Below are positions 47,557 through 58,779 of a stretch of DNA of 64,000 bases, in pieces. A program made the translations under genes and the position numbers. Numbering within the stretch: the stretch's first letter is position 1; every line of letters begins with the position of its first letter. Where the stretch lies: positions 120,361,001 through 120,425,000 of the forward strand of contig CM075673.1 in assembly GCA_037962975.1 (NCBI GenBank). Reading direction: 5' to 3'. The stretch comes from Clitoria ternatea (Eukaryota > Streptophyta > Magnoliopsida > Fabales > Fabaceae). The notes beneath the pieces are model-generated. The model saw only the letters and a list, made by a program, of their open reading frames with translations, ran no database searches and was not told the DNA's origin.

Positions 47557-47568
47557 TGGTATCAGAGC
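47557..47568 (+). other. Primer-binding site of F (initiator Met type)
   Basis: TGGTATCAGAGC two bases after the LTR, the usual copia site complementary to the 3' end of initiator tRNA-Met. Confidence 0.93.
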
Positions 47569-47610
47569 TTGACTCTTGGTAGATCAAGCTTAACAGCTTC
47601 AAGAGACAAG

Positions 47611-49279
47611 ATGGCCTCAAGTTCTCTTAACATTTTTCCCGAGGGTGGTGCCATAAACAGACCTCCCGCTTTCAATGGGGAAGGCTATGCATTTTGGAAA
47701 GAAAAAATGAAAATCTTCATTCAATCCATTGATTTGAGAATTTGGAATGCCATTGAAAATGGTCCATATATACCTATGCATACTGTTGATAGTAAAAATG
47801 TAGAAAAACCTATTAATGAATGGACAAGTGAGGAAGAAAAGAAAGTACAATATGGCTACAAGGCCAAGAATCTAATTACTATGGCTTTAGGTCAAGATGA
47901 ATTCTTTAGAATAATGACTTGTCAAACTGCTAAGGAAATGTGGGATACTCTACAAGTAACTCACGAAGGTACTAACGATGTAAAGGACTCCAAGATTAGT
48001 ACCTTGACAAGTCAATATGAAAGCTTTAGAATTAACTCAGGAGAAACCATTGTAGATATGCAGAAAAGATTTACTCTTATTATTAATCATCTCATTACTC
48101 TTGGAAAAGTTTACACTAACAAAGAACTTGTGCATAAAGTGTTGAAAAGTCTTAGCAGGGAATGGCAACCACTTGTCACAGCCATAAAACAATCTCCAAG
48201 CATATGAGATGTCTCTTGCAACACTCTTTGGAAAATTACAAGAGCAAGAGCAAGAACTAAAAGCATTGAAGCTAGCAGAGGAAGAAGAAAAATCTTCCAA
48301 GAAGAAAGGGTTAGCCCTCAAAGCCACCTCTATACATGAAGAAGAATCATGCAGTGACATGGATGAAGAAGAGGAATTTGGGCTGTTTGTAAAACGATTT
48401 GGAAGATTCATGAAGAACAAAAGGTTCCAAAAGAACTTCAAGCCCCAAGGTAAAAAGTCAACTTCAAATGAAATTTCTTCTTCACCTAGTTGTTTTGAAT
48501 GTGGCAAGGAAGGGCACTTCAAGGCGGATTGCCCAAATCTTAAAAAGAAGGGCAAGGATAAATGAGGAAGAAGAAGAGCTTACATCGCTTGGGATGAGAA
48601 TGATGTAAGTAGTTCCGACGATTCGGACAATGAGGAAGCAAATCTTTGCTTAATGGCCAATCACCAAGAAGAAAATAATGAGGTAAACCTTCTTGACTTA
48701 GATAAGAATGAACTACTAGATGCTTTTGAGGAGTTATATGATAAATTTATAAAAGTCTCTAATAGGCTTAAGTCATCTAGAAAAACTAGTGATACCCTTG
48801 AAATGCATCTTATGGAAGTATGCAAAGAAAATAAAAGCTTAAAAGAAAAATTAGAAATTGTTCAAGCATGTTCTAAGGATAAGCCATGTGACTTTGCAAA
48901 AAGATGCGTTATGTTAGAAGCCAAGGTTGTAGACCTAAATAGGACATTAGAAAAGTTTACAAATGGACGAGACAACTTGAATATTTTGCTTGGCCAACAA
49001 AGATGCATGTTTGATAAAACCGGGTTAGGATATGATCAAGAACATAGCAATCACAAAAGGGAAAAACACTATAAAAATTTCTTTGTACCACCAAGCAAAT
49101 TATCTTCACCTTTTATGAAATACAATCATTGTGGTTTCAAAGGACATAGTGCCTATAGGTGTAGTGTTAGAAAACTAGGACCAAAGGTTTTAAGAAAGGT
49201 GTGGGTTCCCAAAGGAACATCACCACAAGCTAACCTAAAAGGACCCAACATAAAATGGGTACCTAGTTCTCTAAACTAA
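47611..49279 (+). pseudogene. gag of element F, one shift and one stop
   Basis: Starts at ATG 47611 (MASSSLNIFPEGG) and carries the copia gag core (FNGEGYAFWKEKMKIFIQS, later DAKEMWDTLQ-like KEMWDTLQVTHEG). A frameshift at about 48207 moves it to the frame 48209-48565, with the zinc knuckle CFECGKEGHFKADC. A TGA at 48563-48565 interrupts. The same frame continues from 48653 to 49279 as a coiled-coil-rich segment ending in a second, damaged knuckle (YNHCGFKGHSAYRC, first Cys replaced by Tyr). Only a few lesions, in keeping with recent insertion. Confidence 0.85.
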
Positions 49280-49325
49280 TCTTGTTTTGTAGGTATGCTT
49301 CAAGGCAAGCAACACCCATTGGTAT

Positions 49326-52037
49326 TTGGATAGTGGGTGTTCAAAACATATGATGGGAAACATAAGCAAGTTCACATCATTCACCCCCAAAAAGAAAGGA
49401 AGTGTCACTTATGGAGACAATACTAAGGGTAAAATACTTGGCATCGGAAATATCGGTAAAAATTCCTCTACCTCCATTAGTGATGTGTTGTATGTTGAAG
49501 GACTCAAACATAACTTGCTTAGCATAAGTCAATTATGTGACAAAGGATATAGAGTTTTATTTGAATCCAATTGTTGTATAATTGAGAATAAGCTAAACAA
49601 AAAGGTCAAATTTGTTGGAAAAAGGATTGATAACATTTACATGATTGATTTGGATAGTTTGTCTACAAATGATGAACAATGCTTCATTACAAAAGAGGAT
49701 GAAACTTGGCTATGGCATAGGAGAATAGCTCATATACATGTAGACCACTTAAACAAACTTGCTTCCAAAGAATTAGTAATTGGTTTACCAAAGCTTAAGT
49801 TTGAAAATAGATTTTGTGATGCATGTCAAAAGGGAAAACAAGTACAGGCATCTTTTCAATCCAAAAATATTGTTTCCACACAAAGGCCTTTACAACTTTT
49901 ACACATGGACTTATTTGGACCATCCAAAATCAAAAGCTTTGGAGGTAATTACTATGGTCTAGTTATTGTAGATGACTATTCTAGATATACATGGACCTTG
50001 TTTCTTGCTCATAAAAATGAAGCATATCATGCATTCAAGAAACTTACAAAGATTATCCAAAATGAGCAAAATTCTAAAATTACATCCATTAGAACCGATC
50101 ATGGGGGAGAATTTGAAAATCAATCTTTTGAAAATTTTTGCGAAAAACATGGTATAAATCATAATTTTTCAGCTCCTAGAACTCCACAACAAAATGGAGT
50201 AGTTGAAAGGAAAAATAGATCCTTGGTGGAGCTTGCAAGAACCATGTTAAATGAAAACCACATTGTAAAACATTTTTGGGCCGATGCGGTAAACACCGCT
50301 TGTTATGTAATGAATAGATGTTTAATAAGGCCTATTCTAAAGAAAACCCCCTATGAACTTTACAAGGGTAGAAAACCCAACATTTCACACTTTCATATTT
50401 TTGGATGTAAATGTTTTGTGCTCAATAATGGAAAGGATAATCTAGGAAAGTTTGATGCCAAATCTGATGAGGCAATCTTCCTAGGGTACTCTCAATCTAG
50501 TAAATCTTATCGAATCTCCAACAAACAAACAAACACCATTGAAGAGTCTATTCATGTTAAATTTGATGAAAATAGCCATAACCCTCCGAGAAAGGAAGAT
50601 GTTGATGATCTTGTAGGTACTCTTCAAGAATTGACCTTAGATGACAAGGAAAGAGAAATCAAAGACACAAATGAAGCCAAACATGAGGAACCACAACAAT
50701 GGATCACTTTGAAGGATCATCCTCTAGACAAAGTCATAGGTGAAATGACTCAAGGTGTAAGTACTAGAAATGCTATTAGAAATACTTGTAATCACCTAGC
50801 ATTTGTATCACAAATAGAACCCAAGAACATAAATGAGGCTATTATTGATGAACATTGGATGTTGGCCATGCAAGAAGAGCTAAATCAATTTGAAAGAAAT
50901 GAAGTTTGGGAGCTCGTGCCAAGACCCAATGATCACCAAATAATAGGAACCAAATGGGTTTTTAGGAATAAACTGGATAAAAATGGTATAATTACTAGAA
51001 ATAAAGCTAGGCTAGTAGCTAAAGGCTATAATCAAGAAGAAGGCATTGATTATGAAGAGACGTATGCACCCGTAGCTAGATTAGAAGCAATTAGACTACT
51101 ATTAGCCTTTACATGCTGTAGGGACTTCAAATTGTACCAAATGGATGTTAAAAGTGCTTTCTTGAATGGATACATTCAAGAGGAAGTATATGTTGATCAA
51201 CCTCTAGGTTTTGAAAACCATCAATTTCCAAATCATGTTTTCAAATTAAAGAAAGCTTTGTATGGTTTGAAACAAGCTCCAAGAGCTTGGTACGAAAGGT
51301 TGAGCAAATTTCTTTTAGAAAATCATTTTGAAAGAGGGAAGGTTGATACAACTTTATTCATAAAGCACAAAAAGAATAACATACTATTGGTACAAGTTTA
51401 TGTTGATGATATAATATTTGGTGCCACTAATGATTCAATGTGCAAGGAGTTTGCTAAGCTAATGCAGGAAGAATTTGAAATGTCCATGATGGGGGAACTC
51501 ACTTTCTTCCTCGGACTACAAATCAAGCAAACCAATGAAGGCACATTCATAAATCAATCCAAGTACTGTAAAGAACTACTCAGAAAATTCAATATGGATA
51601 AAGCAAATGATATAGCCACACCCATGGGCACTTCATGCTATTTGGACAAGGATGAGAAAGGTAAGGATGTTAAACTCACAAAATACAGAGGTATGATAGG
51701 ATCCTTACTTTACTTAACCGCTAGTAGACCAGATATCATGTTTGCTGTGTGCATGTGTGCTAGATACCAGGCTTGTCCTAAGGAATCACATCTCACTGCA
51801 GTAAAAAGGATAATGAAATATTTAGTTGGGACTCAAAATGTTGGTTTATGGTACCCCAAAGGGGCTGAATGCACTTTAATTGGTTACTCTGATTCAGACT
51901 TTGCAGGATGTAAACTTGACAGAAAAAGCACTAGCGGAACATGTCACTTGCTTGGTAGTTCTCTTGTTTCTTGGCATAGCAAGAAACAAGTAAGTGTTGC
52001 GCTATCAACAGCTGAGGCAGAATATGTTGCAGCTGGT
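49326..52037 (+). pseudogene. pol of element F: protease, integrase, RT, RNase H (3' end cut by inserted DNA)
   Basis: Long open frame, upstream in-frame stop close by. Protease active site WYLDSGCSKHM at its start. Integrase zinc region near residues 128-170 (H131, H136, C164, C167). Catalytic core D195, D258 and E294 with the D-D-35-E spacing. RT with D607 and an intact YVDD at 692-695. RNase H with D856, D858 and E897. All catalytic residues are present up to Gly904. After that the frame reads into inserted DNA and stops at 52091, removing the rest of RNase H. A frameshift separates it from gag. Confidence 0.9.
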
Positions 52038-52443
52038 GAAGAACGTGAAATTCTTTTTTTTTTTCCACAGGGACCAAGAGATTGGATCTAGCCATAAGAA
52101 AAATAGAATGCTTGGCTGATAAATAATTCACTTCTTGGTCTTCGACCCCCTCAGTCACTACGAACGCCCCCAATCAGTGCAATGAGATGTGAATGAGACT
52201 TTTATTATTCTGTCTGGTTTAACTTCAATTACTTTGTCTGATTGATAAGAGAATGTACAGATATTCTTTGCATATCTGGGGTTGGATAATAAATAAATAG
52301 GCGTTAATATCATTCCAATTGCTGTTATAAAAGTGATTAGTATTTTTGTAATTAAAAGATATTTTTGACTAGTAATTATTCCCCAAAAAACTATCAATTC
52401 CGCAACAAAACCGCTCATGCCCGGCAATGCAAGAGAAGCCATT
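52038..52443. other. Inserted mosaic DNA, partly plastid (ndhD fragment) in F pol
   Basis: On the minus strand 52442 to about 52287 reads MASLALPGMSGFVAELIVF and then ITSQKYLL and ILTPIYLLS. This is the C-terminal region of plastid NdhD (NADH dehydrogenase-like complex membrane subunit 4). From 52038 to about 52190, words such as TTCTTGGTCTTCGACCCC and TCACTACGAACGCCCCC match my memory of plastid inverted-repeat sequence near the rRNA operon. The middle ~95 bp is unassigned. The flanks GCTGGT and AGTTGCTGTGCT join to restore the RNase H reading, so nothing was lost at the site. Confidence 0.8.
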
Positions 52444-52758
52444 AGTTGCTGTGCTTAAATCCTTTGGACGAGACAACAACTTCTAGACTTTGGAGTTGTA
52501 TTAAACCATGTGCCTCTTAAGTGTGATAATACCAGTGCTATTAATATCTCAAAGAATCCTGTAATGCATTCTAGAACCAAACATATTGAGATTAGGCATC
52601 ATTTCATTAGAGACCATGTATTAAAAGGAGACTGTGTACTTGAGCATGTTGAAACTTCTAGGCAACTAGCAGATATTTTCACAAAACCCTTGGCTAGAGA
52701 ACAATTCATCCACATTAGAAGAGAATTAGGAATTCTTGACATGACCAACTGTGTTTGA
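52444..52758 (+). pseudogene. C-terminal RNase H/tail of F pol, beyond the inserted DNA
   Basis: Continues the pol protein: SCCA, then a TAA where CAA is expected, then ILWTRQQLLDFGVVLNHVP and the conserved VPLKCDNTSAINISKNP, SRTKHIEIRHHFIRDHV and LADIFTKPLAREQF. It ends at TGA 52756-52758. Without the insert it would be in frame with 49326-52037. Confidence 0.9.
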
Positions 52759-52886
52759 ATGAAGTATTTTGATAAAAGCACTGTTGTATAGCATGTTTGT
52801 ATGAATTTAGTATTATCTGTAGGATGAATCTTTAAGACTGCAAACTTCTTTGAGAAAAATGCATAAAAGTTGATTTTTGAACTATA

Positions 52887-53218
52887 TAATCGATTACATA
52901 TTGCCATACAATCGATTAGTATGCTTCTGTTTTATGCGTAATCGATTACCCCTTCATACCTAATCGATTACAATGCTTCTGTTTTTAAACTAATCGATTA
53001 AATTCTAATCCACAATCGATTACACAGCCTCTGTTTCAGGTATAAAATGTTTCATCTTCTCACTAATCGATTACCATACTGCTTCAATCGATTAGGACGA
53101 TTCTGTTTCTTCACTCATCGATTATTCATCTTCTATAATCGATTACACTCTGTGCGAAACGTTTGAAATTCCCCAGAAACAGTGAGCTAATCGATTACCT
53201 ATGAGCTGTAATCGATTA
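52887..53218. promoter_or_regulatory. Internal TAATCGATTA palindrome array of F
   Basis: Eight exact TAATCGATTA palindromes plus four close variants in 332 bp, spaced by segments often containing TTCTGTTT. The last ends 97 bp before the TATA box at 53316. It is a separate array from the LTR ones and lies between pol and the third ORF. Confidence 0.78.
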
Positions 53219-53315
53219 GCATCAGTTCTGCAGAGTCAAAACACTGTTTCCAAAGCCTGCTCAAATTCCCCACTCCCTTAACTCCTCTCACCCCTTCCTA
53301 AACCTAATTCCTATC

Positions 53316-53434
53316 TATAAATACCCCTCTCTTCACCCTCTCAACTCACACTACCTCCTTCCTCTTCCTCACTCTCAAAAGTTCCAAAGAACTCTTTCTC
53401 CTTCTCATTTTCCTCTCTGCTTCTCTTCCTCACC
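53316..53434 (+). promoter_or_regulatory. Internal promoter before the third ORF of F
   Basis: TATAAATA at 53316-53323, then a C/T-rich leader of about 90 nt, then CACCATGTC with the start codon at 53435. Suggests a separate short mRNA for the third ORF. Confidence 0.6.
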
Positions 53435-54553
53435 ATGTCTTCCTCCCGCACAGTTAAAAGAGCAAGGTCCTCCATGGCTCAGGCCAATAACCCCCTTAAC
53501 TTCTCAAGGTTCTTTTCCTCCCCTAGAGACCTCCAAAACTTTGTCAAAAACTTTTCTGAGAAAGAAATAATGACTCCCCAATTCACCATTACGGAAACCT
53601 TCGATAACCATAGCCTCACCTTCACCCAATGCCTCCACCACTACAACCTCTTTCCCTTCCTCACCCTCAAGGAAGAAGAATATTATCCTGAACTCATAAG
53701 GGTGTTCTACTGCAACCTCTGACTTGTCAATGGGATGGTTGAATCCAAAGTGAAGAATATGACCATCAAGCTCACAAACGCCCAATTTGCAGAAATCTCC
53801 CAACTGCCACTCAACAATGCTGATTTTGATGGAGGAGAACCAGAAGATGAGTAGGGCTTTAATGCTCTAACTGCCCGTCGATCATTATGGAAGACTGCTC
53901 GTCCTAGGAGCAACCACAAATTGGTAGGACATTTGACCATGAACAACCGTCTCCTACACTTTTTCTTGGTCAAAATGATAGTTCCTCACGGTGGGAACTA
54001 TGCCTTGGTGGAAGAGGATGATGTCCTCTTGATGTGGGCGATGCTGAACCACAAGGAAATTAACTGGGTTCAGTTGGTCAAGTTCCATATGCGCCACGCA
54101 AAGGACCAACAAAAACTTCCTTATGGTATTCTCCTTACCAAAATTTTCAAATACTATGGAGTAGACTTGGCTGGAGAATTATCTGAGGAAGTGCCACCAA
54201 GAGCCTGCATCGGCACTCACCATTTAACCAAAATGGGTCTTGTTTTTGTGCATGGAGCATGGTACTCACGCATGGAGGGCATCGATGCCAATATTCCCTT
54301 CGAAGCTCCTGATGAAGATGAACCCGTTCCTCCTCCTCCACAACATCAAGCTGCACCTCAAGCCTCTTCATCCGCTCCTGCTGACCCCTTTGCATCACTC
54401 TATACTCATCTTGACCGCCGCTTCGATCGTCTCGAAAACTCCCTTCAAGAGTTCTCAATGACCGAGCAACAACATTTTGAAATGATGCAACAGCGTTATG
54501 AAGAGCTGTCCCATCAAATTTCTGAACTTCGTTTCTTTAATCCGGATAATTAG
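53435..54553 (+). pseudogene. Third ORF of F: 'putative plant transposon protein' type, two stops
   Basis: One frame of 373 codons from ATG 53435 to TAG 54551-54553, broken by TGA at 53720-53722 and TAG at 53852-53854. Basic, Ser-rich start (MSSSRTVKRARSS), then a globular part with EEEYYPELIRVFYCNL, LVNGMVESKVKN and LPYGILLTKIFKYYGVDL. A Pro/Ala/Gln linker follows, then a C-terminal coiled coil (RLENSLQEFSMTEQQHFEM). I recognise this as the plant transposon-associated domain often found downstream of copia pol. It occupies the env-like position, but I see no signal peptide or membrane segment. Function unknown. Confidence 0.8.
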
Positions 54554-55015
54554 ATCTTTTTCATGTTTTGGTTTAGGTTGCTTCTTTTTAATTATGCAAA
54601 TTTCCTTCATGTACTTTCCTACTTTTTTGCAATTCAATAAAAATTTTCATTCTGTGTTATATCTCTTTACTTGCATTCACTGTTTTTGATGATTCCAAAG
54701 GGGGAGAAGAATTAATTGTTCATATCTTGTTTAGATTGCCAAATGATTAATATTTTGTAAAGAGATTAATAAATTCCAAAAGATAGGGGGAGACTTAAGA
54801 TTTTTTAGTTATTTTAAAGCTGTAAGGGATAACCATTTAAAGAGATAAAAGCTGTAAAGAATATCTTTTAAGAAATAAGAGACTTACTTGTATAAGTGAT
54901 AATCTTTTTAGATAAGAAAAATTCAAATGGTTTTTGCAGATAAAATTAGATTAATTGTTTACACTAACAACCCTCAAGAGATGAACATAGTTGTCATCAT
55001 CAAAAAGGGGGAGAA
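54554..55015 (+). other. 3' untranslated region and polypurine tract of F
   Basis: Noncoding. AATAAA lies near 54636. It ends with AAAAAGGGGGAGAA (55002-55015), the plus-strand primer site directly before the 3' LTR. The same tract precedes the H LTR. Confidence 0.85.
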
Positions 55016-56408
55016 TGTGTTTGAATGTGTAAACAGGTTCAAGAATTTTGATAATGACAAAAACACTCTTGAAGAAATCCTTGCAAAAACAAAGACATGG
55101 AATCAGACCCTGAAATACAACGAATATAATCGATTAGGCAGATCAGGCTAATCGATTAGGGTCATTCTGTTTTGGAAGAAATTGCATCAGGTCACAAGCT
55201 AATCGATTACAGCAATCAAAATAATCGATTAAAGAGCTACTGGAATTAAGCTAATCGACTACACACATGAGATAATCGATTACCAATATCAAAAATGGCA
55301 TTAAAGGCATCAGGTATAATGGCTAATCGATTGGAGGAATTTATACAATCAATTAGGAGGCTACTGGAATTAAGATAATCGATTACCAGACAAACTAATC
55401 GATTAGGAAGCTGCGAATCCAAATTAAATGCATCAGGTAAAGTTGCTAATCGATTATAGGCCAAGATGTAATCGATTAGTTGCTCTCTGACTTGAAGATA
55501 ATTGATTACAGCTCGAGGGTGTAATCGATTACGCTAGTGGGAAAACACTTTTAAGTGGGAAACCAGCACATGTCTCCACCATTTTTCTGAATCCCACTAT
55601 GTGCAACGGCTAGGAAAGGCAAAGGCACTCCTCAAGCTCTCAAATGGCTCTATAAATTGAAGAGGAACACAAGCACAATGACATACCAAAAAGCTACAAT
55701 TCCTTTGCTCAATCTTGTGCTTTGTAAGCCCTATTCTTGTATATCTTGAATCTCATTTGTATATCCTCTCATCTTGAGAGTTAGAAATTGGTTGATCTTT
55801 CACTTGTATATCTACTCTATTAAGAGAGTTATTTCCTTGTAAACACTTCAACAAACACCAAAGATCTTCACTCTAGGTTGAGTGGTCACAAAGGTTGGGG
55901 TTCAACCTTTGGGTATTGAGAGTTTGAGAGATTGGGTGGGTTGCCCTTGTGCTAGTGAGGATTGAGTTCTTGAGTGTGGGACACTAGGAAGCTGCAATTG
56001 CTCATAGCTTGTATCTCTAAACTTCAATAGTGGAAATCCTCTAAGTGGGTTGCTTAGAGGCGAGACGTACACCGGTGTTGGTGGAACTCGTTATATCGGT
56101 TTGCAAGCTTCTCTTCCTTACTCTTTTACTTTCATATACTACAATTGGTTGATTTGTGTTGATTGATTGAGAATTGCATACTTGAACTTGTCTAATTTAA
56201 TATATTTCAAATATTGCCGACCAAGTGTTTGTTAAATTGCTTCAGCTATATTTATCCTTATTGTGCATTGCATACTACCTTTAACTTGATTTTCACTTGC
56301 ATTCTCTTGTAAACTTGGATATAAAAATCAAGTTCAAAGGCATTCTAATTCAAAGTTTTTAAAACTCAATTCACCCCCCTCTTGAGTATTGAGGCCACTT
56401 GAACAACA
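55016..56408 (+). repeat. 3' LTR of element F
   Basis: 1393 bp, palindrome array 55127-55531, TATA 55651-55657, end GAACAACA. Followed by TAATG and then the rest of E2. Confidence 0.94.
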
Positions 56409-56905
56409 TAATGTAGAGCATAATTATTTTGATTGATGATAATGATGTTAGCCCATGATGGCTTTGAGAAAAGACCTGAATGGTCAATGCTGATGATGTT
56501 GGCCCATTGTGGCGTTAGAATAGTTGTGTATATGCTTGCTTTGCTATGACTTGATTAAAGAATATAAGATATGTATATGTTGTTGAATTTAATAATTTAT
56601 GATGATCATTGATGTGTTTAGCAAAGCATACATGATGTTGATATGCATATGCATATAATTTCAATTGTATTCATATCGTCATTTGAAATGTATAACTTAC
56701 TCTCCCATGTGGTCTCCTTTTTAGTATTGATGCAGGAATATCATGGGATGAGAATGTTTATGAAGTAAATCTTTTAGGAAGGTAAATAGTGGTAATGGAA
56801 TGCCTTGGCCGGCAGTGTTGTAATTTAATGAGTTGTGTATCAAATGGATATTATGATGTTGTTAATTAAAGATGTTGATTTTGTAATTATTTTGGGAATG
56901 CATAG
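56409..56905 (+). mobile_element. E2, right part (3'-truncated)
   Basis: Resumes E2 after F and contains GGTAAATAGTGGTAATGG and CTTGGCCGGCAGTG (56780-56820), matching E1 at 23545. The family end GGCGTCTCA is not reached. TTTTGGGAATGCATAG occurs twice (about 56889 and 56947) at the join with element C, marking a rearranged boundary. Confidence 0.65.
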
Positions 56906-58260
56906 GTGCTGATGAAATATGTCTTTGAGGTTGAATGTGGTCAATTTTGGGAATGCATAGATACCATGAAATTCCCACTAGGAGACCCCGAGGTTACTCA
57001 AGATGGCTACCGTGAAAGTCTCCGACCCAAAGAGGCTTTTATAGTAGCAGAAAATGTGGAAACAGGGTTTGACCCCAGGGATGAGAGGGAGCATGAACGC
57101 CCATAACTAGTAGAATCGTTAAAACTAATACAGGTTAGATCCAGTCCCCGCCAGTGCACCCGTGTCAGTGTAGTGCTAGACTAGAACTTAGAGACATCCT
57201 TGGTCGGGCTTTTGAAGGCCAACGCAGACCTTTTCTTATGTGCATAGATTTCACTGACTTGAATAAGGTATGTCCTAAGGATCCTTACCCTTTACCCAGT
57301 ATTGATTGTTTAGTGGATGGAACCTTAAGATATTAGGTGATGAGCTTTATGGACGGATACTCAGGATACAATCAAATACGAATGGACTCGACAAACAAAG
57401 AAAAGATAGTCTTCATAATCATAGGGGCAAATTTCTACTATCGAGTAATGCCATTCAGATTGAACAACGTTGGTGCTACCTACTAGAGGTTAATGGACAA
57501 GATTTTTACCAAGCAGATTAGAAGAAACATGGAGTTCTAAGGAAGCATAGAACCACATTGCAGATCTAGAGGAAACATTTGTAAAGTTGAGAAGGCATAA
57601 TTTGGGGTCCAAGGCGAAACATTCTTGAGGTACATGCTGATACATAGAGGGAGGCCAACCCTAACCAATGTCGAGCCATCCTAGAGATGAGGAGCCCCTA
57701 GAATATCAAAGAAGTACAACGTCTCACTAGGAGGATTGCTTCTCTCTCCAATTTCTTGTCCAAGTTTGCAGAGAAAACCATGCCTTTCTACAGGGTTCTA
57801 AAGAAAACAAACAATTTCTAGTGGACTTGGGAGTGTTAGAAAGCCTTTGAGGAGCTAAAATCTTACTTAACTTTTCCCCTCATTTTAGCGAAGCCAACCT
57901 CAAGGGCGGAACTAATCATCTACCTGTCCGCAAGAGAAAACGCTGTCAGTGCGGCCTTGGTATAAGAAGAAAGATCCATCTAATGACTCGTATACTTCAC
58001 AAGTAAAACTTTGTAGGAAGTGAAGGTGGGATACCAAAGAGTAGAGAAATTTATGTACAGACTGGTGGTAGCTACTCAGAAGTTAAGCCCTTATTTCTAT
58101 AGTTACTGAGTCGATGTCAGAACGGAAAAACCAAACAATAAAATCCTTCAAAAGCCAGAACTTACAGGGAGAATAATCACATAGGCAATAGATCTTTTTG
58201 AGTATGGGATCCAATATGAGCCCAAAGGGGCTATCAAGGAACAGTTCTTAGTAGACTTCA
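56906..58260 (+). pseudogene. Reverse transcriptase of element C, active site missing
   Basis: Starts in the protease-RT linker (TMKFPLGDPEVTQ ... RPKEAF). RT blocks: MCIDFTDLNKVCPKDPYPLP (57240-57300), SFMDGYSGYNQIRM (57340-57390), MPFRLNNVGATY. At 57530 the chain reads RRNMEF followed by a stop and shifted sequence, so YVDD is lost through a small deletion. The RT-linked RNase H remains as LIIYLSARENAVSAALV (57905-57960). Many stops. Confidence 0.82.
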
Positions 58261-58268
58261 TAGCAGAG

Positions 58269-58589
58269 TTGGGCGATGATAAGGAAGAGTACGACACTGA
58301 GCATGCCTTATGGACCCTCTCAGTGGATGGGTCGTCCAATGAGAAAGGTAGCGGAGTAGGAGTTATACTTGAGTCACCTACCGAGCTAGTCATTGAAGAA
58401 TCACTCAGGTTTCTGTTCAGGGCCAGTAATAATCAGGCAGAATACGAGGCTCTCACAGTATGGCGGAAAATGGCACTAGAATTAGGTGCTTGGTGCATAC
58501 AAGTAAAAACCAATTTAAAACTAGTAACGAGACAAGTGGAAGGAAAGTATCAGGCAAAAGATCCTATCCTAGCTAAGTACCTCTCTTAG
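58269..58589 (+). pseudogene. Second RNase H of element C
   Basis: Open stretch with LWTLSVDGSSNEKGSGVGV and ASNNQAEYEALTVWRKMAL. Closest to the same domain in element A. Ends at TAG after AKYLS. Confidence 0.83.
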
Positions 58590-58779
58590 GTGAAAAGATG
58601 GACGACAGAGTTCAAACTCTTTAAAATAGTACATGTCCCCATGGCAGAAAACAAGAGAGCATATTTGCTTCCAAAGCTGACCAACACCTAAAAAGCTAGA
58701 AATTTGAAGACTCTTGTACAGATAACCTTGGAAGAACCTACCATTAAGGATGCAGAACATGTAAATAAAGTCACCATAA

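Larger units (their letters stand above)
46161..56408 (+). mobile_element. Element F: young Ty1/copia element with third ORF
   Basis: LTRs of 1394 bp (46161-47554) and 1393 bp (55016-56408) differ at about 22 sites by eye (near 1.6%). They start TGTGTTTGAATG and end GAACAACA. Target duplications are TAATA (46156-46160) and TAATG (56409-56413), one mismatch. It has an initiator-Met-type primer-binding site, gag with CCHC, pol in copia order (protease, integrase, RT, RNase H), a third ORF, and the purine tract AAAAAGGGGGAGAA (55002-55015). It inserted in E2 and is the youngest large element here. Confidence 0.95.

Noticed and set aside
52158..52442. Functional NADH dehydrogenase gene
   Set aside because: Only a C-terminal plastid ndhD fragment fused to unrelated DNA, within a retroelement.
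53504..54458. Minus-strand frames opposite the third ORF of F
   Set aside because: Shadow frames. The plus-strand frame has the recognisable domain and start context.
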